This document shows, in pieces, positions 44,577 to 55,282 of a DNA stretch of 64,000 bases (its first letter is position 1; the number at the start of each line of letters is the position of its first letter). This DNA is from Raphanus sativus (taxonomy: Eukaryota; Streptophyta; Magnoliopsida; Brassicales; Brassicaceae): contig NC_079514.1 in NCBI RefSeq assembly GCF_000801105.2, positions 48,674,515 through 48,738,514 on the forward strand. The letters run 5' to 3'. Below the pieces are notes generated by a model. It searched no databases, was not told the DNA's origin, and was given only the letters and a program-made list of their open reading frames with translations. The position numbers and the translations under genes were made by a program.

Positions 44577-46754
44577 CACTACAAGAAAACAGGGAAATAC
44601 TGACGGACATACTGACGGAAAATGAATTCCTCGGAATATTCCGAGGAATTTCCGAGGAAATTCCGACTCGGAAAATACCTAGGAAATTCCGAGGAATTCA
44701 CTTTCCGTCGGTATTTTCCGAGGAAATCCCAAGGAAAGAGTTTTCTTCGAAAAAAACCGACGAAATTCCGAGGGATTTAGGGATTTAACTTTTAGGGTTT
44801 AGGTTCCTCGGAATTTACCAAGGAAATTCCGAGTGATTTAGAGATTTTACTATAGGGTTTTACTATAGGGTTTACCTCGGAATTTACCAAGGAAAAAACG
44901 TTTTGCGGTTTGAATAACACATATATAAGCCTTATTAAGTGTCTTAAACTGATTATTAAGTGTCTTAAACCAAAAATAGGTGTGTTACCCGATAATAAAC
45001 ACTTTCCGATTGTATGAACGAATTTCCCACAACATAAGATCAAACACTTATACACTTTAATGAATGGTAAAAGGAATACTTACAATTCATTTTGGAATTT
45101 TGTTATTTCATGGTTTATGATCATCTATACAAAGAATATTCAATTTTATCATTACATTAGTATAAGAAATGATATTGGGCAAAACAAATTGAGGTTTTGA
45201 AACCCCAAACATATATCCCTCGGAATTTCCTCGGAATATACCGAGGAAATTCTGAGGGATTTGAATTTTCCTCGGATTTTTTTTATTTAACCGCCATAAT
45301 TTTCGCGAAATATTTTGCGAAAATTAAATTTTCGAAACTGAGGAAATTCCGACGGATATTTTCCGTCAGAAACTTCGGAATTATAAACACAGATCTCTTC
45401 TTCTTCCTCATTTCTCTCTTCTTCTTCCTTGCCATCTCCACCGACCTCCCCTTCTCTCTCGACGATTTCCGGCCAATCCGACCTATTCCTCCTCTATTTG
45501 ATTCCCAAATCATGTAAGAACTTTCCCAATCTATTTGTTAGGTTAGATTTGATGATTTTAGAAGTTTTTTGATATATTTTTGTTAGGGTGATTGGTAGGA
45601 TTGTATAATGGAAGTTTGATTGTGGTTTTGTATTGAGGATTGTGATTATTTGATTGTGTAGAATTTTTTTTTAAAGTTTTATAATAGTTTGGTGTTTATA
45701 AATAATTTTGAAAACGTTTTTTGTATATAAAATCTATTTTATGAATTATAAATGAAACATTTTTGTATATAAAATCATTTCTATATTTATCAAACTTTTT
45801 TAATATTTATGAAACGTTTTTTGTAAATATTAAAATATTTTTGGAATTTTAAACTATTTATATTTATTTTTAAAAATATATATATTTATATTTTTGTGAT
45901 TAAAAAAATATTTTTGGAATTTTAAAACTATTTATATATATATTTTTAAAATATATTTATATTTTGTGATTAAAAACTATTTTTTTTAATTTAAAACTAT
46001 TTATATATACTTTTTTATATATATATTTTTGTGATTAAAAAATATTTTTTGTAATTATTAAACTATTTATTTTTTTATATATTTTATATTTTTGTGATTA
46101 AAAACTATTTTTAGTAATTATTAAACTATTTTTATATTTATATTTTTGTGATTAAAATATTTTTGGAATTTAACATTTATATTTATATTTTTGATTTAAT
46201 TTTTTTTTGTAATTATTAAACTAATTTTTATATTTATATTTTTGTGATTAAAAACTATTTTTAGTATTTATTAAACTATTTTTTTATATATTTATATTTT
46301 TGTGATTAAAAACTATTTTTTGAATTTTAAAATTTTTATTTATCAAATTTAATTTTTAATATATTTTAGTTTGTACAACTTTGAATAATATTATCTAATA
46401 TATTTTTAATTTCAATTTTTATTTTATATTTTATATTTTCGAATTTCATTAAAAAAATAATTTTAATTTTTTTTTTAATTTTTTTTCTGAAAATTCCGAG
46501 GAAGGTGGTCCCTCGGAATATTCCGACGACCACGTCCCTCGGAAAATTCTGAGGAAATGTGCGACGAACCCTCGTCCTCACAGTTTCCTCGGAATTTTGT
46601 TTCCTCGAAATTCCGTCAGAAAATTCCGAGGAAAAATGAAATTCCGAGGAGTTTTTTCGGAGGACATGTTTCCTTGGTATGGCGTCGGAATTCGCTTATT
46701 CTGACGACATACCGACGATTTATGCCCTCAGCATGAGCCTGTTTTCTTGTAGTG
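44577..46754. mobile_element. Complete non-autonomous CACTA element, 2178 bp
   Basis: Perfect 17-bp terminal inverted repeats, CACTACAAGAAAACAGG at 44577-44593 and its complement ending at 46754, flanked by the 3-bp duplication AAT (44574-44576, 46755-46757). Subterminal regions are packed with gaggaaattccgag motifs in both orientations, the usual transposase-binding arrangement of CACTA elements. No transposase; the interior has a CT-rich, exon-like stretch (45390-45515) and an AT-rich tandem array. A second element with the same terminus type ends at 609. Confidence 0.92.
45830..46330. repeat. AT-rich tandem repeat inside the CACTA element
   Basis: Repeats of 'tatatttttgtgattaaaaactattttt' followed by 'gtaattattaaactattt' or 'ggaattttaaaactattt' occur seven or eight times with a period of roughly 55-75 bp. 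Variable lengths suggest slippage. Confidence 0.7.
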
Positions 46755-46974
46755 AATTCAAATTTAGAAACAAAGTGATAAAACCATTAAAATTGTTATG
46801 AGTGATGTTAAAGTAAAGTACTACAAAAATGTAGAACATACTTTTGTAATAAAAATTTACTTAATGGCCACATTACGGATTTTATAAGTATAAAAAGAGT
46901 GACAAAAAATTTAATCTCAAATAGATCAGACTCATCATAAATTCAAAATATATTTAATCTCAAATAGAGTTTTA

Positions 46975-47341
46975 GGGGGTGTATTCAACTAAGAGTTTGA
47001 AGTGATTTGTATTAAAATTACAAATCCACTTTTATTCAAACGTGGATTTTAAAAAACACTTTAAAATCCAATGTTATTGAACTTGACATTTTATAAAACA
47101 CTCTGAAATCCATTGTTATTGAACAAAACTTAAGTTAGAAATTTTAGAGTGCTTTAAATATTTCTAGAGTGTTTGAGGTGATTCCTTTAGTTATAAAAAT
47201 AAAAATACAAATCTCACTGTTTTAGATGAAATTTCAAAGTGTTTTAACAAAAATCACACTAAATCCTCTAATTCTTCTACAATCATCTAAAAACTCATTA
47301 AAAATCAAATCACTTCAAATTTCAGATTCAATACACCCCCC
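46975..47341. mobile_element. MITE with GGGGGTGTATTCAA ends
   Basis: Ends are GGGGGTGTATTCAA and TTCAATACACCCCC, extended by imperfect inverted repeats to about 30 bp ('gagtttgaagtgattt' against 'aaatcacttcaaattt'). Internal foldbacks of 'tttaaagtgttttaaaat' type. It sits 30 bp downstream of the stop of the gene at 47371; the block A paralog lacks it. The target duplication is not clear. Confidence 0.7.
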
Positions 47342-47370
47342 TAAAACTCTCAACCAGTGACTTCCGTTTA

Positions 47371-47991
47371 TCAAACAATATCACTGAAATCAAATGGTGT
47401 TTCAGCAGCCAAAGCAGCAGCTTTTTGTTTCTTCAGATCAGATTCTAAATCCGACAAAGACAGCTTTCGCTTCTTGACTTTTTCCTCAAGTAATCTGATT
47501 TGTGCCCTAATCTCCCGTTTTTTCTCCTTCTTCTGGAAAGCTTCGTCCAGTTTCTGACGCAACCAGTGCAACTTCAAGCCTGCTTTTGTTAAATCCAGAA
47601 CCGTACGGTCTGCTTTGTTTAGATCGTCCATTGTTAGCTCATCAGGCGATTGGCATAGTGTCATAATTAGGTTGAGAAGAACACCCATGTAAGCGTTTCT
47701 GAGCTGTTGGTTCTCTAAACTAAAATCTGATGCCATGTCTGGATGTTTTTCAAAGATTGCCATCACTTGGTTTACCTGTGAAACAAGAAATGTCGGACCG
47801 TTGTTTTATTTCTTTACACTACTAATATAGATTATAGTTTCTTGATTTATCACCTGTGAATCAAGAACCTGAAACCCGTTGACTTCAACAATTTTATCAT
47901 CATCGTCAGACGACTTGGACCATTCTTCAGATGAAGATGAATAATTCTGTTCATCATCGCTAGATTCACTACTCTCTGGAGTCTTCACCAT
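47371..47991 (-). CDS. Coiled-coil-only RTM3-like protein, paralog of 20666-21290, 180 aa
   Basis: Exon 1 47854-47991 (46 codons), intron 47776-47853 (78 bp), exon 2 47371-47775 (405 nt). The leader is again Ser/acidic (SSESSDDEQNYSSSSEEW), then VEVNGFQVLDSQ. Exon 2 reads IFEKHPDMASDFSLENQQ, then KLDEAFQKKEKKREIRAQ, ending DFSDIV. Size, exon phases and leader are the same as in the block A copy, with conservative changes, so both copies look functional. ATG at 47991 chosen over an upstream GTG in the same frame. Role unknown; the coiled coil suggests dimerisation with other cluster proteins (inference). Confidence 0.77.
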
Positions 47992-48492
47992 TGAAACGAA
48001 GAGAATCACTAAGTTTTAAAAAGTTGAAATACCTAGTTAAGGATTAATAAACCTTCACGTTGATATATATGGCGGAGCTAAGAGATGGATCTTAACAATA
48101 TGCATGCATCTGTGAGTTGATATTCTTCTTTATTTTTTTCTACAATAACAAAACTAATAAATGGTATAACTAAGCAACCAATGTGTTATTAATGGTGTCC
48201 ATCCAATCTGAGTTACTTATTTGCCGTGTATTGCTATGATGCATGCATACATGCATCCAAAGATATTTTTTATTCATCACAAATCACACCTGTGCAGACA
48301 CATGGCAATTACTTTGTCATCAAGTAACCTAGCTTAAACTGTGTGTTCACAAAACCATGGTATATAAGGCAGCAGATGTCTGGCTTAAGTCACTGATGAT
48401 GACTTCTTTGTCTTAACAACATCACAAAACCAATATTGCAAACGTACAAGAACACCAAATAAAACCTACAAATGCCTAAGAACTCAAGAACA

Positions 48493-50138
48493 TTAAAGAA
48501 CATCATCGAATGAGATATGAGCTTTTGCAGCCGACAGCTCTAGTTTTTCCTTCTCCAGCTGAGCTTCCAGGTCTGAGCACTTCTGCTTCAAATCCTTCAA
48601 CTCTTCCTCGATTTCTTGCACTCGAATCTCACCAGCCTCCTCTTTCTCTTTCTTTTCTGCCATCTCATCAAGTTTCTTCTCCAACCAGTCCAATTTAAAT
48701 CCAGCGTTAGTCATGGATCCCAAAGCAGCATCTGCCTCGGCCAGATCACTGTTGGAGAGCTCGTGAGGCGACTGACGCAGAGTTTCAATAAGACTAAGTA
48801 GCAAGCTCATGTAACCCGTCCTAAGATTTGAGTTCTTTGTACTAAAATCAGATTCAATCTCTGGGTGTTTTTCTAACAAACGGCTCACAAGTTCCATCTG
48901 AGAATGAAAAAGAAAAAAAATCAAGTAGATCCATCAGAGAGCAGTTTCAGGAGACAACACAAAAAGCACCATACTATATAGAATATATAAAATATTTAGA
49001 GAGCAGTTTTAGGAGACAAACACAAAAGGCAAGGCGCCATACTAATAGAAAACATATTCTTAGATATTTCTAACCTGTGAAGAAAGAAGTTGAAAGCCAT
49101 TAGCATCCATGGTTATTGATGAAGTCTCCTCTGCTATATCTAACTTGCCAATAGCTTCAATGACCTCAATCTCAGCAACAATCTTGAGTTCTCCGTTTAC
49201 CAAATATCCATTCTCTTTGGCATGGATCTCATTAAGGGGAAACATGGATACATGACCCCAACGACGAGACTCCTCACCAAACCACTTTTGCTCATCTGTA
49301 AAATACACAAATTAGAAGTCACATAATCAGTCCAGTGACACTGAGTAAAGCATTACATGTTGTGGTTTCGAGTCTAGGGGGATTACGGCCAGGTATTAAA
49401 AAAAAAAGAATAAAGCATTGCAAGAAATATTCTCATGTGGAATGAAAAACAAAGTTCACAACTTGGCACAAACCTTCGAAACTAATCTAGAACCACCCAA
49501 CACAAAAACACCATTGATAAACATAGAACACTACTGTCTGACATTTTACAAAATTTTCATAATGTCATACGGTCAAATAAAAATTTATGTCCTTATTGTT
49601 CATAATGTCCTGCATACAACTCAAACTGTATGCCCTCATGCTCCGGATCGAACATGCTAATACCAAGACAAGCCTATATATGAACTTGCAAACTAAACAT
49701 AAGAAGTAATCCTCTCTGTATGTGATTATGATACTGTCAATGAAAACAATTAAGATAATTAACTCTTAACAAAAGTGAGCAGTGGTTAAGAAATAATCAC
49801 CATTTTGTCTGGAACTTTTTATGGTGTTTTGATTTAATATACTTAGGGAAAATCGAACGTTTCTTCTCCATCCACGAGGCAGTAATTGATGATCGGCGAC
49901 TTCAAGAAACAGAAACAAGTACTCAACGTTGTTTCCCTTGGGATATGCACAAAGACGCCTGCAGAAAACAAGTCTACTGTGTGGGAGATATCACCTGAAT
50001 CTCTATGGACAAAAGCACTTGAAAGCCTTACCATTTGCAACTAGCGACCACGAATGGATCAGAACAAAGTTTCTCACATTGCAAAGATGAGAAGTTCTTG
50101 ATCGTCCAAGTGATCTTCTTTCTTGAATGCTCCCCCAT
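48493..50138 (-). CDS. MATH plus coiled-coil protein (RTM3-like), 296 aa, paralog of 21917-23747
   Basis: Exons: 50032-50138, 49801-49958, 49075-49295, 48493-48897; phases agree with the block A copy, with one 2-residue deletion in exon 3 and one residue gained in exon 4. The MATH domain opens [20 protein letters not shown], contains [20 protein letters not shown] and closes [19 protein letters not shown]; the linker is [10 protein letters not shown]; the coiled-coil exon opens [20 protein letters not shown] and ends SFDDVL. The unusual exon 2 end (NTIKSSRQN) is shared with the paralog, so it predates the duplication. Probably a soluble cytoplasmic adaptor (no signal peptide or membrane segment). 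Confidence 0.82.
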
Positions 50139-50923
50139 GATTGTTCTGCAATCAAACTAGCAGAACATAAGTGTAAGAAAAATCCTTGAGCCTCTAGAGT
50201 AACACGCCGCCAACAGTTTATAATCTTAGGGTTTACGTACACTCTTGGTGCATGTGCCTCCTTCTCTGGATTAATTTAGAAGTTGATTTCGTTCTAAAAG
50301 AGAGGAAACTGATAACTGTATAATATATCATAAAATAATTAGGTTGCGATTATAAATCAAACATAATTTTGGATTTTGTTAACCTTTTTTTAATAGATTA
50401 AAAGTTTTGGGAAGGTCGTTGAGATATTATTTTTTTTCAACGTCGTTGAGATTTCTTTTTATCAATATATTTATATAAGATTTGGTATAAACAACAAAAT
50501 ATTTTAGCATTTAAATTTGGAGAATCCTCACAACGATAATCTAAAAAGCAACAAGATGGAACATAAATAGAATCTCTGTTCTTTACCTCATTGGTATAAA
50601 CAACAAGATAAACCAGATATGATTTGTTCAAAAAAAAAAAAACCAGATATGATTAACCTAAGTGTTTGTGTTTAGAAAAAATCGATGGAGACGAAGATGC
50701 TATAACAGCAAAATACTAAATTGAATATAAATCTTAAATTGTCATATGCTTATACTAAAAAAAACATCTAAACCGAATTGCAACGAAAGCAGAGCACTCT
50801 GTTTTTTCTCAACACTCTTTCAGAGAGATTACCAGAGAGATTACTTGTTCAACAAGATTCATACTCATAAAAGAACTCATGAAAGAGAAATTTAAGAAGT
50901 AAGTCTCTTATTTTAAGGAATGA

Positions 50924-53157
50924 TCAAACAAAATCATTGAAGGAGAGAGGAGCTCTAGTGACAGACAACTCTGCCTTTTCTATCTCAAACTTGTGCTTCA
51001 AGTCATGAAGCTGTGCCTCCATTTCTTGCACTCGTGCCTCGCAAGCCCTCTCTTTCTCCTTCCTTGCCTTCAGTTGGTCCAGCTTATTCTCCAACCAATC
51101 CACCTTAAATCCCACATCTCTCAAGTATGTTAAGGCTATGTCTGCTTCCACTAGATCTTCACTGGAGAGCTCTTGAAGTGGCTGATACAGCGTCTGGATT
51201 AAGCTAAGCAAGAAGTTCATAAATGTTGTCCTTAGATACTGGTTCTTTGCACGGAATCCTACTGCAGTTTCAGGATGTCTTTCAAATATAAGCCTCACTG
51301 ATTGTACCTGCGAGACTCAAACGAGTTGTATATCATATAGTTACAGAAAATAAAAGTAACAAGATAACCACCACATAGTGCAGAACCCATGATAGTAACT
51401 TGTGTATAAAGAGTTGAGAACTAGTCTTAACTTCTTACCTGTGAAGGAAGAACATGAAACCCATTGACCTCTAACTTTCTCAGGGGAATGGATTCATCAG
51501 ATACATCTGGTACGCCAATAACCTCAGCAACAATCTTGAGATCTCCATTTACAAGAAATCCACCATCTTCTGCAAGGATTTGTGTAGGGATTGCACAGCC
51601 CCAGGTAGGAGACTTCTCTTCAAAGTAATGCTCTGATTCTGTAGAATACCAGATGGGTTTTTCATCTCATTAGTAGATGTAAAAAATTAATTTTAGCATC
51701 AAGAAACTTAAAGAGCTATTACATTCAAACCAAACATCCTAAACCAACACTTAACCCCTGTTCAAACAAGTCACATGGAAGTTCTATTATTGTTTAAAGT
51801 CCTGTGTGCTTGTGTGATAGTATCACAAGTAATGACTTGGGGGGCAAGTCTCTTGCAGTCACTCTATAAAAATAAATCAAGAATCAACAGACTGTTAATC
51901 ACCTTTCAAGATTGATAGCTTTTCGGAAAGCTGGTTTACTATTGTCAATCGAACTTTTATAGCTGCAGAAGGAAACGGTGGACAATCATTGATGCACATA
52001 TATAGATGCAAAAAGAGAAGGTCACATTCTGCAAGAAGACGCCTGCCACACATAAAACACACAGAGAACGAAGTGAAAAATAATCACTAGACCTAATAAA
52101 AGGACGAGAACACTTGTAACGAAAATTAGGTTTTTCTTTTACCATTTGAAGCCACGGATTGCAAATGGATCAGAGTAACACTTCTCAGTATTCATAAAGG
52201 AGAAATTCTGTATCACGCTGACGAACTTCATTCCAACTTGATTCTCCATCGATGTGACAAAACGTTCCTAGCAAACAAATACAGTCTCTAGCTAAGTTCC
52301 TTTGGTGGACTCACTACCATCTTAAGTTCATAAAACACCTAAAATAGGTTAAATATCAAAATCTAAAGAACCAATAATGAAATACACATTATAAATATAT
52401 AAAATGTTAATTTCTTACTTGCGAAGGAAGAATTTGAAACCCATGTTTTGCATCCATGGTTTCTTTCGTCTTCCTCAGCAATTTGGTTGTCTTTTTAATT
52501 TCACCTGACACACCAACCAGAGCGTCATCAGATGCGTCTCTATGTTCCGCTGATACATCTGATACTTGTACTTTGACTGCAATCTTGAGTTCTCCATTTA
52601 ACAAGAACCCGCCATCTTCTGCATGAAGTTTACTAAGGGGTATCCAGGATTCAAAACCCCGATGGAAAGGAGAAAGCACATCATACAAGTGCTCAGAATC
52701 TGTAGCATCACAAAATGTATTTCATCTCATTACTTAAGGTGCACAAGATAAAGCATTTCATTATATGACAGATGGAGAAACGTTTACCTTCACATATTGA
52801 GAGTTTCTTAGAAAGTTGATTTATCATCGTTATGTTGAAATATACATTTCCTCTCACTTTATAAGCAGCATACCAAGACATGTCGTCAGAAACGAGATAC
52901 ATAGACAGGTAATTATTGTCATTTTCCCTGGGATATGCTACAAGACGCCTGTCATACGGAAACAAAGTAAATGATCAAGGAAACTCTGATGAGTATATTT
53001 TTAAGAAACTAATGTGCACCAAATAACAGGAAAGATAATCATATTCTTACCATCTGCAGCCACCTATCACAAAAGAGTCAGAATAAATCTTCTTAGATTG
53101 CAAAGAGGAGAAATTCTCAATCACCCAAGTGAACTTCCCATCAAATTTCTTCACCAT
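50924..53157 (-). CDS. Probable double-MATH plus coiled-coil protein, about 465 aa, seven exons
   Basis: First MATH: exons 53051-53157 ([20 protein letters not shown]), 52788-52948 ([18 protein letters not shown]), 52419-52699 ([17 protein letters not shown], ending GFQILPSQ). Second MATH: 52143-52267 ([18 protein letters not shown]), 51903-52042 ([17 protein letters not shown]), 51439-51638 ([25 protein letters not shown]). Coiled-coil exon: 50924-51307 ([14 protein letters not shown] to SFNDFV). The first MATH has no coiled-coil exon of its own. An AG acceptor (plus 52268-52269) lies 18 bp before the second ATG and keeps the frame open through it, so splicing can join both. Alternative: a MATH-only gene (52407-53157) followed by a separate 276-residue gene starting at 52249. 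Confidence 0.65.
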
Positions 53158-53547
53158 TGTCGTGATGAAAAGTCCTTGCAACCAACCTAAAGCGCATGAA
53201 GAAAAGAAAAACCTTAAAAGTCAAGAACATAAAAGCACAGACGGATAACTGATAAAGCTACCACTCAAGAATACTCTTGAGAAATTACTCTATAATACGT
53301 ACAGAGTCTAAGATGTTGAAGACTAGAGGATGAATGGCTAAAGGACTTGGATGTGGAAAGCAAATCGTTTTATATCCACGTAGTTGGTTGATTCCCAAGA
53401 ATAACGCTTAGGGAATTGGTCTGAGCGGGGGCAACTATTGATGTTTCCGAGTTTCTGCATTCAATAACATTAATCTTTCCGAGTCTCCAAGATACTAGTA
53501 CTAGTATACTGCTAAGAAAGCAAAGAAGGGAGCATTGTTTAAATTAG

Positions 53548-53880
53548 GTCTGGGTATTTTAACGTAGATCTGAAAACCCAAACTGGAACCGACCCGAAAA
53601 TATTGAAACCAGAACCGATCCGAAAGAACTGGAATCGACCCGAAAATTTATAAGTATCTATTGGATCTAAAAATTTTCTACCCGAAAAAATCAGAACCGA
53701 AAAGAATCAACCTGAATATATCAACCGACCCGAATATATCTGACCCGATAAGAACGGATCCATACCTAAATTAAAAACATGAATATCCAAAATTATGTTT
53801 TGTTGTGTTCTATTTTCTATATTTTATTTTATGATTTAGTTGAAATATTTTTTTTTTAACAATCTTTGTTATTATTAATT
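53548..53880. repeat. Element copy inverted relative to 32310-32640
   Basis: Begins ttaggtctgggtatttt and contains cgacccgaaaa/aaccgatccg motifs, then 'catgaatatccaaaattatgttttgttgtgttctattttc' style sequence matching the reverse complement of 32315-32420. It breaks off at the LINE remnant at about 53880. Confidence 0.65.
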
Positions 53881-54345
53881 GAAATAGTTCAGAGCTCATT
53901 CGAGATGAAGAGAGTGAATGTCATACTTGGTTTAAAGCAAATAGAAATGATATTTCCTACTCCAAGAACATCTTACAAAAGAACCACAAGGTTTAAGATT
54001 GGGTGTATACATGCTAAATGGTTCATAGACCTCTATATCTCAGTTCAATGGTTGTGGATAAGTTTGGATAGATAACTTGGGGAAAATCCAACTTTTGGAG
54101 ACGCGGAACTCAAGACGGCGAAAGTTTTTTTTTGCATTTAAAAGTAGAAGCACTGGACTATGGAAAGCGATGACTCTTCAGATATGTTTTTGTGACATCA
54201 AGATCTTTCACATTTTAAGAGTGCAAAATATAATTTTGGATTCTTTAGCTAGGACAACGAGATCTTTCCATAAAAAAAATTGTTTCATTTTGTTATTTTA
54301 TTCTAGTTTGGATACCCAGAACACTTGTTATTGGTTCATATATTT
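53881..54345 (+). pseudogene. LINE RNase H (RVT_3) remnant
   Basis: Translated pieces in shifting frames resemble the C-terminal RNase H domain that many plant LINEs carry: WFIDLYISVQWLWISLD, then GKIQLLETRNSRRR, then LQICFCDIKIFHILRVQN and DSLARTTRSFHKK. Stops and frameshifts separate them and the catalytic acidic residues are mostly lost. No reverse transcriptase precedes it, so it is an isolated 3' remnant with no link to the LINE at 60.9 kb demonstrated. Confidence 0.6.
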
Positions 54346-55282
54346 TAATGGATTTGAAAATCTAAGTCAAATATAGTGTTATTGGTTCTATTATTTTAAA
54401 ATCTAATTTCAACTCTACTATTATTGGTTCTACGATTTTAAAATAGATTAGATTATGATCCGCCCTTAAAAGGGCGGTTTTATTTTTTGTTTTATATTCT
54501 TTTAAAAATTTAATTTTTATATTTATGTTTTTAATCAGATTTGTTTTTTTTTGTATTATATTTCTTTTATATGATATTTTAATAATTGTATTAAAATAGT
54601 TGGACCACACCTATATCAATAGGTCATGTTCTTTTTTAATAGTATTGATAACCACACCTATATATATATAGTTACTTAATTTCAAATTAGATTAAAATTT
54701 GAAACCCGATTGAACCGGTTGGAATGGTTAGACCGGTCTGACCATTGACCGAACTTTAACCGAGTCAATGTCTGGTTTGATTTTCGAAACATTGATAAAT
54801 CTTTTATGTTGAGTTAAAGTTATATTAAAAAAAATGCTTGTATGATTTAAATATATGATTAATATTATATTATTAATATATTATGTTTTGAGTTAAATTT
54901 TAAATCAGTTAAATAAGTGATGGGTTTACAAATTAATATCGTATTCAATTGATAGATTTGAGGAGATTGTAACCTTGATATATTTAATAATGGTAATTGG
55001 AAATATTTCTTTTATATACTTAAAATTGATAGCACTGTTTTACAAAATTATAAAGAATCGTGGTTTCTTAAAAGTGAATCACGCATATCATATATATTCA
55101 AAATCTTTCCTTTAGTAGTTAGAGAATATTTAGGTAGATAGATAGCTAATGATAATTTTAAATAGATAGTTATTAAAATTCAGTGGCATGTAGTTGTAAT
55201 TACTTAGGAAGAATTAGGGTTAATAACTAAATGTATTTTAGTTTTAATAGTTTAGATTTTAGAATTATGTGTTATTCAATAA

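Noticed and set aside
45197..45517. 106-codon frame within the CACTA element
   Set aside because: It runs through repeated gaggaaattccgag motifs and a CT-rich stretch; no protein similarity recognised.
54448..54480. Possible Helitron 3' end with hairpin ccgcccttaaaagggcgg
   Set aside because: The hairpin is good but the terminal tetramer and a matching 5' end could not be settled, so no element is called.
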